Shown piece by piece: positions 29,206 through 37,048 of a stretch of DNA of 64,000 nucleotides. The translations under genes were made by a program, and so were the position numbers. The first letter of the stretch is position 1. The number at the start of each line of letters is the position of its first letter. Under the pieces are notes generated by a model. The model did no database searches, was not told the origin of the DNA, and saw nothing but the letters and a program-made list of their open reading frames with translations. The DNA comes from Bacillus tuaregi (GTDB lineage: Bacteria > Bacillota > Bacilli > Bacillales > Cytobacillaceae): assembly GCF_900104575.1 (NCBI RefSeq), contig NZ_LT629731.1, forward strand, positions 756,189 to 820,188. The letters are read 5' to 3'.

Positions 29206-30021
29206 ATGGAATTTTCATTATTGTTAGAGTATGGCTGGGTTTTATTAGTATTGATTGTATTAGAAGGATTGCTGGCAACTGATAATGCTTTGGTCCTCGC
29301 GATTATGGTAAAGCATTTACCGGAGGAACAGCGTAGAAAAGCATTATTTTATGGCTTAGCCGGTGCGTTTCTATTCCGATTAGGATCACTATTTGTTATC
29401 TCACTTCTTGTTGATATTTGGCAGGTGCAGGCACTTGGTGCCGCGTATCTCATCTTTATGTCCCTGAATCATCTCCTTAAACATTTTCTTAAGAAGAAGT
29501 CGGCGGGAGAGGAAGAGGAGAAGCCAGAAAAGCCTAAGAAGCAAAGCGGCTTCTGGATGACCGTATTAAAGGTTGAAGTGGCGGATATCGCCTTTGCGAT
29601 TGATTCAATTCTAGCAGCTGTTGCGTTGGCGGTTACACTGCCTGTTATTCCGACTCTAGGAGAAATTGGCGGTATGCATGCCGGTCACTTCATTGTCATT
29701 TTTGCCGGTGGGTTCATTGGTCTTGTCATCATGCGATTTGCGGCCAATATGTTTGTTAAGCTGTTAGCGAAAAAGCCAGGCTTGGAAGTGGCTGCATTTG
29801 TTATTGTTGGATGGGTGGGAGTCAAGCTTCTCGTTCAAACCCTAGCACACCCGGCTGTTGCCGTTGTCTCAGAAGGCTTTTCCCATTCAACAGCCTGGAA
29901 AGCAACCTTCTACATCGTATTAGTTGGAATTGCCGTTGCCGGCTGGTTTCTGTCAAAGGACCATCAAACAGAAGCAGAATCCGATTCAGCATCAGATAAT
30001 GTGAAAAAGGTGAATGCGTAA
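29206..30021 (+). CDS. ykoY: TerC family membrane protein (YkoY-like, manganese export)
   Basis: 271 aa, seven to eight membrane helices with the TerC acidic motifs EGLLATDNALV (near residue 20) and VEVADIAFAIDSI (near 125). B. subtilis YkoY and MeeF/MeeY-type TerC proteins move Mn2+ outward or load exported enzymes. The Mn-type riboswitch upstream makes manganese homeostasis the natural reading. Ends in a hydrophilic Ser/Asp-rich tail. GAGGGAGG site before the ATG. Confidence 0.9.
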   Translation: MEFSLLLEYGWVLLVLIVLEGLLATDNALVLAIMVKHLPEEQRRKALFYGLAGAFLFRLGSLFVISLLVDIWQVQALGAAYLIFMSLNHLLKHFLKKKSAGEEEEKPEKPKKQSGFWMTVLKVEVADIAFAIDSILAAVALAVTLPVIPTLGEIGGMHAGHFIVIFAGGFIGLVIMRFAANMFVKLLAKKPGLEVAAFVIVGWVGVKLLVQTLAHPAVAVVSEGFSHSTAWKATFYIVLVGIAVAGWFLSKDHQTEAESDSASDNVKKVNA

Positions 30022-30059
30022 TTCATATTGTCAGACCGGAAAGTGGGAAGGAGTACCAC

Positions 30060-30695
30060 TTGAATTTCTATAGCGAACTCGCACGCAGTGTTTCGTTTTC
30101 AAAGAGAGGCTCCAAAATGATTCTCACAGGAAAGCATAAGGATTTGGAGTTTGTTGGTGCCGGCAGAAGTGCCTATGTATTTAGAATCAAAACAACGGAA
30201 AAAGTCATAAAGGTTTTCTTCCCTGCTTTTACCGAGGTCGCAAAGGAAGAGGCAGGAATTTATCGGGCCCTGCAGGGAGTCGATGATTATCCCTCATTGT
30301 ATGCGGCAGGAGAAAATTATATCGTGATTGATTATCTTCGCGGCATGACTTTTTTTGAATGCTTAAGCAGCGGACATAGGATTGAGCCGAAGCATATCAA
30401 GGCTGTTGATGATGCACTAAACCTGGCAAGGCAAAGAGGGTTAAACCCCTCTGATATTCATTTGCGAAATATCCTCTTAACGAGTAATGGTGATATTAAG
30501 CTCATTGATGTTGCCCGCTTTAGGCAACAAAAAGATTGTCATCAATGGGAGGACTTAAAAAAGGCCTATTATCAATATTATCAAAAGGGACTTTTCCCAA
30601 AGAAAATGCCGGTTTGGCTGTTAAATCGAATAGCCGACGTGTATAAAAAAAGATGGCTGCCAAGGCTGCCCCAGCTGAATGGGGATCATCGGTAA
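30060..30695 (+). CDS. serine/threonine protein kinase-like protein
   Basis: 211 aa, short kinase fold. A glycine-rich loop (VGAGRSAYVFRI), an ATP-site lysine (VIKVFF), a hinge (YIVIDYLRG), a catalytic loop DIHLRNILL with His/Asn in the positions of HRD...N, and IDVARF in place of DFG are seen. The catalytic aspartate occurs as SDIHLRN (lipopolysaccharide/RIO-kinase style). It resembles B. subtilis YbdM/YrzF-type kinases; activity is uncertain. TTG start with GGAAGGAG six bases upstream; 38 bp after terC, so possibly in the same transcript. Confidence 0.75.
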   Translation: MNFYSELARSVSFSKRGSKMILTGKHKDLEFVGAGRSAYVFRIKTTEKVIKVFFPAFTEVAKEEAGIYRALQGVDDYPSLYAAGENYIVIDYLRGMTFFECLSSGHRIEPKHIKAVDDALNLARQRGLNPSDIHLRNILLTSNGDIKLIDVARFRQQKDCHQWEDLKKAYYQYYQKGLFPKKMPVWLLNRIADVYKKRWLPRLPQLNGDHR

Positions 30696-30728
30696 GACCT
30701 ATCTAATATGGAGGCAGACGCAAAAAAG

Positions 30729-30757
30729 ACCTCCTATCAAATAGGAGGCTAGAAAAG
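30729..30757 (-). terminator. terminator-like hairpin on the minus strand
   Basis: On the minus strand CCTCCTAT-TTG-ATAGGAGG is followed by TCTTTTTTG. No annotated minus-strand gene ends here, so it either backs up the tungstate operon terminator or ends a short unannotated transcript. Confidence 0.55.
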
Positions 30758-30954
30758 GGGGGTTTTACACTTATGACTAGTATGACCCTTCTGATAAAAT
30801 TTATTCAGCTTTGTTCTTGTTTTTAGGAAATTTAAGCCCTTTTTGTTGCAACTGGTGATGAGCCTGTACAAAAAGTGAACAAGCTTCATATGTAATAGTA
30901 AGGATAGCTTAAAGTTTGTCCTTACCGTTAAACCCTAACCTCCTATATTTATTC

Positions 30955-30988
30955 TAAAGCCGTATGACCATCATACGGCTTCTTTTTA
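30955..30988. terminator. terminator at the end of tupC
   Basis: AAAGCCGTATG and CATACGGCTT arms around ACCAT, with TCTTTTTATA on the plus side. It lies immediately behind the tupC stop codon. Confidence 0.6.
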
Positions 30989-31723
30989 TATAGTTAAATA
31001 GCTTTTCCATTCATTAAGGAAGGAACGGGTTTCTTGATTTGGATTTTCGATTACATCCATCGTGGAACCTTTCTGTTTTAATTCGCCGTTTTTTAAAATA
31101 AATAATTCATCTGTTAATGATTTGACTTCAAGTAAATCATGGCTGACAAATAAAGCCGTCGTGTCAGCTGCAGACAATATCGATTTGAAATCAGCAATGA
31201 GCTTCATCTTCGTCGGAAAATCAAGAGCCGAAAAGGGCTCATCGAGGCAAAGCAGCTCAGGCTCAAGAATCATCGCTCTGGCTAAATTAACCCGCTGCGC
31301 TTCACCGCCTGAAAGCTTGGACACATGCTTTTCCGCCAGATGGGTAATATTGAATTTTTCCAGCCATTCATATACCTTTTCCTTAATGACCTTCCGCGGC
31401 AGTTTTCTTATTTTTAAGCCGACAGCAATGTTTTGAAAGACAGTCGTATCTAAGAGCAGTGACTGCTGAAGAGCAATCGCAATCTTTCTCCGCTCCTCTA
31501 GTGTCACGGTTTTGGCTGATACTCTTTTACCGTTAAACGTAATCGTACCACTTGTAGGAGCATCTAGCAGGGAAAGAAACTTAAGCAGCGTGCTTTTTCC
31601 CGCCCCATTTGGTCCCATAATACCGTATACATGACCTTTTTCGAGCACAAGCTCCGAAATGGAAAGAATACTCCGTCCTGGTACTTGAAATTCCAGCTTT
31701 TCAGCTCTAATCATTTCTGTCAT
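30986..31723 (-). CDS. tupC: tungstate ABC transporter ATP-binding protein
   Basis: 245 aa with Walker A GPNGAGKSTLL (near residue 36), signature LSGGEAQRVNLARA (near 137), Walker B LLCLDEPFSALD and H-loop VSHDLLE. No C-terminal molybdate-binding (TOBE) extension, which fits TupC rather than ModC. It overlaps the permease gene by 4 bp and completes a binding protein-permease-ATPase operon. Confidence 0.88.
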   Translation of the reverse strand: MTEMIRAEKLEFQVPGRSILSISELVLEKGHVYGIMGPNGAGKSTLLKFLSLLDAPTSGTITFNGKRVSAKTVTLEERRKIAIALQQSLLLDTTVFQNIAVGLKIRKLPRKVIKEKVYEWLEKFNITHLAEKHVSKLSGGEAQRVNLARAMILEPELLCLDEPFSALDFPTKMKLIADFKSILSAADTTALFVSHDLLEVKSLTDELFILKNGELKQKGSTMDVIENPNQETRSFLNEWKSYLTI

Positions 31724-32418
31724 TCCGTTCGCCTCCTTTGCTGAAGTGTGGTTAGGCTGAACGTAATAATAAAAGCGAGTGTCATTAAGATAAACGAAAG
31801 GGCAATCGCCACATCAAAATTCCCCTTTGAAACCTCCATCATAATTGAGGTCGTTAAGATCCTTGTCTCGCCTAGAATATTACCGCCGACCATCATGGCC
31901 GCTCCCACCTCTGCAATGACACGGCCAAAACCGGCCATAATCGCAGCTAATAAAGCAATCCGCATTTCCTTTAGTAAAATAAACAATGTTTGTGTTTTCG
32001 TTGCTCCAAGCGCTTTAATCTGCAGGAGCATTTTTTCATTTATTTGCTGAAAAGAGGAGCTTGTTAACCCAGTAACAATTGGTAGGGAAACAAGGATTTG
32101 TGCCAAGATGATAGCGGTCGGAGAATATAACAGGGAGTAATCTCCAAAAGGGCCTGATCGCCAAAGCAGCATCGTAATCGTTAGACCGGCAATAACGGGT
32201 GGCAGTCCCATGCCAATATTAATAAAGGCAAGAATGATCTTCCTTCCTTTGAAACGGGCTAATCCTAAAAGGATGCCAATGGGAATACCGATTAATGTGC
32301 TGATAAGAATGGCGGTAAAGGATACACGGAGGGTGAGAAAGGTAACCTCAAAAACACCTTCGTCGCCAGATGTAATCAATTCAAATGCTTTTAATAAACC
32401 TTCTATAATGAGATCCAT
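31720..32418 (-). CDS. tupB: tungstate ABC transporter permease
   Basis: 232 aa, about five to six membrane helices, with the binding-protein-dependent permease loop EVGAAMMVGGNILGETRILTTSI (given by its ends EVGAA...TTSI). The family usually begins MDLIIEGL-AFELI; an in-frame TTG at 32466 would add 16 residues, but the ATG at 32418 matches homologues better. ModB/TupB-type importer subunit. Confidence 0.87.
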   Translation of the reverse strand: MDLIIEGLLKAFELITSGDEGVFEVTFLTLRVSFTAILISTLIGIPIGILLGLARFKGRKIILAFINIGMGLPPVIAGLTITMLLWRSGPFGDYSLLYSPTAIILAQILVSLPIVTGLTSSSFQQINEKMLLQIKALGATKTQTLFILLKEMRIALLAAIMAGFGRVIAEVGAAMMVGGNILGETRILTTSIMMEVSKGNFDVAIALSFILMTLAFIITFSLTTLQQRRRTE

Positions 32419-32494
32419 ATGACCAACCAACTCCTGCTCAAATAAAACGGTGGCGGTAAGTATCAATACTCACCGCCAGCCTATTTTCTCTCTA

Positions 32495-33400
32495 TTATTT
32501 AGCATCCGGGAAGAATAAAGCTTGACCATACTCTTCTTTACCGAATTCACCGATTGTCTTCTGTGTATCACTATTAATCATAAACTCAACAAACTTTTCT
32601 GCGCCTTCACTGTTGACTTTATCATGCTTCTCAGGATTAACCTGCATCACATGGTAAATATTTTTTAAATCTTCATCACCTTCGACAACGATTTCAAGGC
32701 TTGTTAAATTCTTTTCTTGCGCTAACCAAGTTGCTCTATCCGTTAATGTATAGCCATTCTTTTCATTGGCAATTTGTAATGTAGCTCCCATACCTTGTCC
32801 AGCTTCCATATAGGCTTCATTATCAGAAGGTGTCTTGCCCATCTTATCCCAAATGCCAAGCTCTTTTTTGTGAGTACCTGAATCATCACCACGTGACACA
32901 AATACGGCACCCTCTGACATGATTTTATCAAAAGCTTCATTAATAGGTAAACCCTTTACTCCCGCTGGGTCATCCTTAGGACCAACAATAATAAAATCAT
33001 TATGCATCACAAGTTGGCGGTTTACAGCATCGCCGCTTTCAACAATCTCTTCTTCAGAAGCAGGAGCATGAACAAGCAGTACATCTGCTTCTCCTTTTGT
33101 TCCCATTTCTAACGCTTGGCCTGTACCAACCGCAATAGTTTTTACATTAATTGCCGGGTTTTGTTCCTCAAACAACGGGATTAGCTCGTCTAATAAGCCG
33201 CTGTCCTGTGTACTTGTGGTGGTGGCTAAAATAAGATCCTTTGTTTCAGCTGGTTCTTCCGTTTTTGCCTGTTCCTCTGTTTGGTTAGTCTCATTGTCAG
33301 TTGATTCAGCGGCGTCCTCATTATTATTTCCGCAAGCTCCTAAAACCAGCAATAACAAGGCAAAGAGGCTTGCTGCTAAAAATTTATTTAGTTTTTTCAT
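32495..33400 (-). CDS. tupA: tungstate-binding lipoprotein
   Basis: 301 aa. Lipobox VLGACG (Cys about 23), acidic linker, then the TupA oxyanion-binding domain with the TTTSTQDSGLLDEL motif that recognises tungstate, and FVSRGDDSGTHKKE in the second lobe. TupA binds tungstate with high selectivity over molybdate. It captures the oxyanion outside the membrane for TupBC. Ribosome site AAAGGAGG precedes the ATG. Confidence 0.92.
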   Translation of the reverse strand: MKKLNKFLAASLFALLLLVLGACGNNNEDAAESTDNETNQTEEQAKTEEPAETKDLILATTTSTQDSGLLDELIPLFEEQNPAINVKTIAVGTGQALEMGTKGEADVLLVHAPASEEEIVESGDAVNRQLVMHNDFIIVGPKDDPAGVKGLPINEAFDKIMSEGAVFVSRGDDSGTHKKELGIWDKMGKTPSDNEAYMEAGQGMGATLQIANEKNGYTLTDRATWLAQEKNLTSLEIVVEGDEDLKNIYHVMQVNPEKHDKVNSEGAEKFVEFMINSDTQKTIGEFGKEEYGQALFFPDAK

Positions 33401-33419
33401 CGTTCATTTCCTCCTTTGT

Positions 33420-34319
33420 TTAATGATGCTCGTAGATGATGGTTCCAAACTCTGATACATCATAGCCAGCAGTATTCTGCAGACTATCTTTAAAAGATGT
33501 GCGAGTAAGCAATTCGATTAATTGCTTTAGTGCGGTTTGGTTTTGCTCCGTCCACCGGAATACAAGATCAAATTGCTCCTTCATAATGGGGATAAAATCT
33601 AATGGCAAATTATCTGTTGCAGATTGAATTCCCAATGCGACATCTGCTCTTCCACCGCTAATCAGTGATGCTGTTGATAGGTGGGTCCATTCCTCATTCT
33701 CATAGCCTTTAATGTCTTGAGGATTGATTCTTTCTTCAGCTAAATAATAGTCCAGCAGATAACGGGTTCCTGACCCCTTTTGCCGATTAACAAAGACAAG
33801 GTCTTTTCTCGTTAAATCATGAAAGCTCTTTATGTTTTTCGGATTTCCTTGTGCTACAATAAAACCCTGCTCTCGAGCTGCAAACCGCATGACCGTAAGT
33901 GGTTCATGGACAAAAAGCTGCTTTATAAAAGGAATATTATATTCCTTTGAAGAGGGGTCTAATAAATGAATCGCTGCTACATCACAATGATTTCGATATA
34001 GCATCATCAGCCCTTCAAGACTGCCGACATATGTAGGTTGAAGCGATAAACCTTGTCCTTGGCGTGCCGTATACTTGACCAAATGTTCGACGAGAAAATC
34101 ATGGCTGCCGGCAAGTCGAATGGAATGAGAAGTGGATGATTTAGCGGCGGGTGCTGTTTCCATCTGCTGTTTATATCGATTCACTTCATTTTGCTCAATC
34201 CGCATTTTATTGCCGACTTTAAAGGCACGAAGTTCCCCGCGTTTAATCAATTCATAGACTGTATGCTTTGATATTTTAAACAATTGGGCTACTTCATCAG
34301 GTGTGTATATTTCGTTCAT
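33420..34319 (-). CDS. HTH (excisionase-type) regulator with periplasmic-binding-like domain, tungstate/molybdate operon
   Basis: 299 aa. Residues 1-45 form a MerR/excisionase-type helix-turn-helix (TPDEVAQLFKISKHTVYELI); residues about 75-295 resemble an oxyanion-binding protein (PBP-like, LysR-substrate type) without signal peptide. Such one-component sensors neighbour molybdate or tungstate importers and probably control them according to cytosolic oxyanion. The ATG at 34319 has AAAGGAGAG; an upstream start at 34352 would run into a dispersed repeat and has no ribosome site. Confidence 0.85.
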   Translation of the reverse strand: MNEIYTPDEVAQLFKISKHTVYELIKRGELRAFKVGNKMRIEQNEVNRYKQQMETAPAAKSSTSHSIRLAGSHDFLVEHLVKYTARQGQGLSLQPTYVGSLEGLMMLYRNHCDVAAIHLLDPSSKEYNIPFIKQLFVHEPLTVMRFAAREQGFIVAQGNPKNIKSFHDLTRKDLVFVNRQKGSGTRYLLDYYLAEERINPQDIKGYENEEWTHLSTASLISGGRADVALGIQSATDNLPLDFIPIMKEQFDLVFRWTEQNQTALKQLIELLTRTSFKDSLQNTAGYDVSEFGTIIYEHH

Positions 34320-34342
34320 AGGTCTCTCCTTTCGTTCATTTT

Positions 34343-34513
34343 TTAACTTCATTCAGCCAATGCTTTTTGTACCGAGGGCTTGCGACATGTACAGAAGTTC
34401 AAACCCCGGCTGAATGAAGTTAAGCCTCCGGCGGATGTCACGGATTTTTTAAAGGTAGTTTATCGAGCGAGCTCGATAAAAATCCGGACGCAAATTCGAC
34501 GGTCGAATTTGAT
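34343..34513 (+). repeat. structured dispersed element, copy A (with 22-nt internal deletion)
   Basis: Matches 56462-56655 along its length. A perfect 15-bp inverted repeat TTAACTTCATTCAGC...GCTGAATGAAGTTAA encloses the left part; then GCCTCCGGCGGATGTCACGG, a hairpin TTTATCGAGC-GA-GCTCGATAAA inside a GGATTTTT/AAAAATCC stem, and CAAATTCGAC-GG-TCGAATTTG. Relative to copy B it lacks 22 nt after CAGAAGT. No protein is encoded. The origin is unknown: a miniature transposon or a stand-alone IS200/IS605-type end/RNA are possibilities. Confidence 0.88.
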
Positions 34514-34570
34514 TCGTCCAACATTGAGTCAAAAGTTGCATGCAAAAAAAGTTTAACATACAGTTTTATT

Positions 34571-34612
34571 GTAGAACAATTAGTTTTGTTAAGTTTCGTT
34601 AAGTTTTGTTAG
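34571..34612. repeat. short AT-rich direct repeats
   Basis: Three direct copies of a TTTTGTTAAG/TTTCGTTAAG/TTTTGTTAGG decamer, eleven bases apart, in the divergent region between the tungstate regulator and the rodA-like gene. They may be a regulator binding site; no assignment is possible. Confidence 0.45.
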
Positions 34613-34697
34613 GGTACTAGTGGTTTGTTCACATTATGTTCATTAAGTCACATAGGTAAAAAGTTATAGTTAAAAAAATCCAATGGAAATGATTTTG

Positions 34698-34726
34698 TTG
34701 AGATTTGTCGAAAATAAAAATATAAT
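34698..34726 (+). promoter_or_regulatory. putative promoter of the rodA-like gene
   Basis: TTGAGA (34698-34703), 17-bp spacer, TATAAT (34721-34726), 64 bp before the ATG. Confidence 0.6.
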
Positions 34727-34789
34727 GAGGAATTGTAAGCGAAAATGGATGGGCTGTTTTTTAAATAGCCTTATAGAAGGTGAAAGAAC

Positions 34790-35959
34790 ATGACAAACAA
34801 ACAATCAACATCAAGATTAGATTTCGGTCTTGTACTTATATTATTACTGTTATGTTTGGCCAGCTGTATTTCGATATACAGTGCACAAAAAACGGGACAG
34901 TACAGTGAAAATTTTCTTTTAAAACAAATCGTATGGTATATCGTTGGCACAGGAATTATTGCTGCCGTCATTACACTAGACTCAGACCAGCTGAAGAAGC
35001 TGTCCTGGTACGCCTACGGCTTTGGGATTTTTCTTTTAGCCTTTTTAATTGTAGCTCCGTCAAGTATTGCCCCAGTGATAAATGGAGCAAAAAGCTGGTA
35101 TAAGGTACCGGGGATGGGCTCCCTGCAGCCGTCGGAATTTTTTAAAGTGTTTTTGATTCTGGCCTTAGCCCGTGTGATTGTGGAGCACCACCAAAAGTTT
35201 CTCTTAAAAACAATTCAAACGGATTTATGGCTTTTAGTGAAGCTTGGACTCGTTACCCTGCTGCCGCTGCTCCTTGTCATGCAACAGCCTGATTTAGGAA
35301 CATCATTGGTCTTGATGGCTATTTTTCTCGGAATGCTGGTTATTTCAGGGGTTTCCTGGAAAATCCTCACCGCCATTTTCGGTAGTGGAGCTGTCCTTAT
35401 ATCCGTAATATTTTACTTTGTCCTTTGGCAGCCTGAGATTTTGGAAAAGTACTTAGGGGTGAAAGAGTACCAATTTGGCAGAATTTATTCATGGATTGAT
35501 CCTTATAACTATCAAAGCTCAACAGGCTTTCAGCTGACTCGCTCCTTGCTTGCCATCGGGTCTGGAGAAACATCTGGCAAGGGCTTTGGGACAAGAGAGG
35601 TCTATTTGCCGGAAAGTCATACTGATTTTATCTTCAGTGTTGTCGGGGAAGAGTTCGGTTTTATTGGGGCCAGTATTTTAGTCAGTCTTTTCTTCCTGCT
35701 CATCTACCACATTACAAAGGTGGGCATGGAAACAAAAAACCACTTCTATTCCTATATTTGTGTCGGTGTGATTAGTATGATTACGTTTCACGTCTTTCAA
35801 AATATTGGCATGACGATTGGAATACTGCCCATTACAGGTATTCCGCTATCATTCATCAGCTACGGCGGCAGCTCCCTAATGGGGAATATGCTCGCCCTTG
35901 GATTGATTTTCTCGATCCGCTACCATTATAAAAAATATATGTTTTCAACAAGTGATTAA
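34790..35959 (+). CDS. FtsW/RodA/SpoVE family peptidoglycan polymerase (RodA-like)
   Basis: 389 aa with ten predicted membrane helices and SEDS hallmarks: GAKSWYKVPGMGSLQPSEFFK-type loop (ends GAKSW...EFFK), QPDLGTS with the catalytic-loop aspartate region, SHTDFIFSVVGEEFGF, and the C-terminal FQNIGMTIGILPITGIPLSFISYGGSS block (quoted by its ends FQNIG...YGGSS). Length and motifs are RodA-like (elongation, lateral wall) rather than FtsW. It stands alone, not in a cell-shape operon, so it may be a paralogue. Confidence 0.88.
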   Translation: MTNKQSTSRLDFGLVLILLLLCLASCISIYSAQKTGQYSENFLLKQIVWYIVGTGIIAAVITLDSDQLKKLSWYAYGFGIFLLAFLIVAPSSIAPVINGAKSWYKVPGMGSLQPSEFFKVFLILALARVIVEHHQKFLLKTIQTDLWLLVKLGLVTLLPLLLVMQQPDLGTSLVLMAIFLGMLVISGVSWKILTAIFGSGAVLISVIFYFVLWQPEILEKYLGVKEYQFGRIYSWIDPYNYQSSTGFQLTRSLLAIGSGETSGKGFGTREVYLPESHTDFIFSVVGEEFGFIGASILVSLFFLLIYHITKVGMETKNHFYSYICVGVISMITFHVFQNIGMTIGILPITGIPLSFISYGGSSLMGNMLALGLIFSIRYHYKKYMFSTSD

Positions 35960-35960
35960 C

Positions 35961-35997
35961 AAAAGCCGCTTTGACAAGGTCAAAGCGGCTTTTTCCT
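35961..35997. terminator. bidirectional terminator between rodA-like gene and coat gene
   Basis: AAAAGCCGCTTTGAC and GTCAAAGCGGCTTTTT arms around AAG. Confidence 0.88.
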
Positions 35998-36000
35998 TCT

Positions 36001-36366
36001 TTATTGAAGCTGCCCGTCGCTATATGGAAATTGAGTGGTGGTGTAATTATAGAATTGCTGGTGTTTTTGCTGAAGCTTTTGTGCTTCCTCCTGCTCAAGC
36101 TTATACCAGCCCTTTTTAAACATCAGATTATATAGCTGTCTCTGTTCATTTTGCGTTTCGGTAAATACGGACAAAATATCCTGATAAAGTGCCTCGTGGC
36201 TTGCCTCATTTAAGGCAATATTGTAGGCAGATGTCATATATTTTTCCGTTGCTAATACATCATTTAAATAATCTCGGTCATTCATTTGTGGCGTTTTCTG
36301 CAATTGGGTTGTCTTTGGATTACTAATCGTTTGACTTTGCCCGCCTTGGTTCTGGTTTTGATTCAT
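36001..36366 (-). CDS. CotF-family spore coat protein
   Basis: 121 aa. After a Gln/Asn-rich N-terminal tail the protein has a helical, ferritin-like-hairpin CotF domain (NDRDYLNDVLATEKYMTSAY, ALYQDILSVFTETQNEQRQLYNLM in sections) and a Gln/Tyr-rich C-terminus. B. subtilis YusN, located next to fadNAE, is of this family, and fadN follows here as well. Probable mother-cell coat component. GGAGGTG ribosome site. Confidence 0.85.
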   Translation of the reverse strand: MNQNQNQGGQSQTISNPKTTQLQKTPQMNDRDYLNDVLATEKYMTSAYNIALNEASHEALYQDILSVFTETQNEQRQLYNLMFKKGWYKLEQEEAQKLQQKHQQFYNYTTTQFPYSDGQLQ

Positions 36367-36388
36367 GTTTCACACCTCCAAAAAATGA

Positions 36389-36694
36389 TTACATCATCCC
36401 ATTATTCATCTGTTGATTATTCATTTGCTGTGTATTCATCTGTTGGTTTTGCGTGTTCAGATGAGAAAGGATTTTTTCATAATGACGCTGGTGCATCTGA
36501 CCGCAGCGTTCGAGCTCTGCGACAATTTCAGGGTCATGGCATTGCTGGGCAAAGGAATGGGCCTTTTTCATTGCCAATAGATTCCAAGATAGCATATCGG
36601 TTAAGTATAATGTATCCTTTGTTGAAACAATTGCCGGTGGTTCCTGATAAAAGACACCTTGATTTTGCGTATTCATATTTGATTGCTGCTGCAT
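36389..36694 (-). CDS. CotF-like small spore coat protein
   Basis: 101 aa; central helical segment (TKDTLYLTDMLSWNLLAMKK, then a second helix rich in H and E) with the YLTD-type CotF pattern, and Gln/Asn/Met-rich tails (NNQQMNN repeats at the C-terminus). It precedes the related coat gene by 22 bp on the same strand, so both are probably cotranscribed late in sporulation. AAAGGAGG-type site upstream of the ATG. Confidence 0.78.
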   Translation of the reverse strand: MQQQSNMNTQNQGVFYQEPPAIVSTKDTLYLTDMLSWNLLAMKKAHSFAQQCHDPEIVAELERCGQMHQRHYEKILSHLNTQNQQMNTQQMNNQQMNNGMM

Positions 36695-36725
36695 GCTTTC
36701 AATCCTCCTTTAGATACCAATACAA

Positions 36726-36863
36726 CTACCTTTTATATTGGTTATTTTGACTGTTCACTTTATCGCGGCCTTGAGCCTCCGCTTCATAGCCGGGTCCGGC
36801 ATTCCCTTTAACACTAGCCGCGCTTACGGCTGCTCTCGACGGATTCTTTCCTCGTTTTACCAT
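36726..36863 (-). CDS. small acid-soluble spore protein-like (SspO/SspL-type)
   Basis: 45 aa, easily missed because of its size. Reads MVKRGKNPSRAAVS..., with AASVKGNAGPGYEAEAQG and a QNNQYKR end, which follows the pattern of SspO (MVKRKAN...A.SQGKGAGY...QNNKK). GGAGGTGA lies five bases before the ATG. Basic, no hydrophobic segment. Minor SASPs accumulate in the forespore core. It is upstream of, and codirectional with, the two coat genes. Confidence 0.75.
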   Translation of the reverse strand: MVKRGKNPSRAAVSAASVKGNAGPGYEAEAQGRDKVNSQNNQYKR

Positions 36864-36944
36864 GAAAATCACCTCCATGTTTTAGGTTAACCTGTTCTTA
36901 TAAAATCATTTAATAGGGATATTTTTTCTAATTTTCCGGAATGT

Positions 36945-36992
36945 TTGTCTGAAATTTCAATATATTTTATAAGTAAAATAAATCATTCATCA
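36945..36992 (+). promoter_or_regulatory. putative fadN promoter with FadR-like half-site
   Basis: TTGTCT (36945-36950), 17-bp spacer, TATAAG (36968-36973); AAATCATTCATCA at 36980-36992 matches one half of the FadR operator TGAATGANTANTCATTCA. FadR controls fadNAE in B. subtilis and is released by long-chain acyl-CoA. Confidence 0.45.
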
Positions 36993-37048
36993 GGAGACAT
37001 CCATCCTCGAAATAAAGCAATATAGACTCTAAAAAGGAGGGTAACAAA

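Noticed and set aside
30060-30695. Functional call as a typical Hanks-type Ser/Thr kinase
   Set aside because: HRD and DFG motifs are not canonical and the protein is only 211 aa, so only a kinase-like call is kept.
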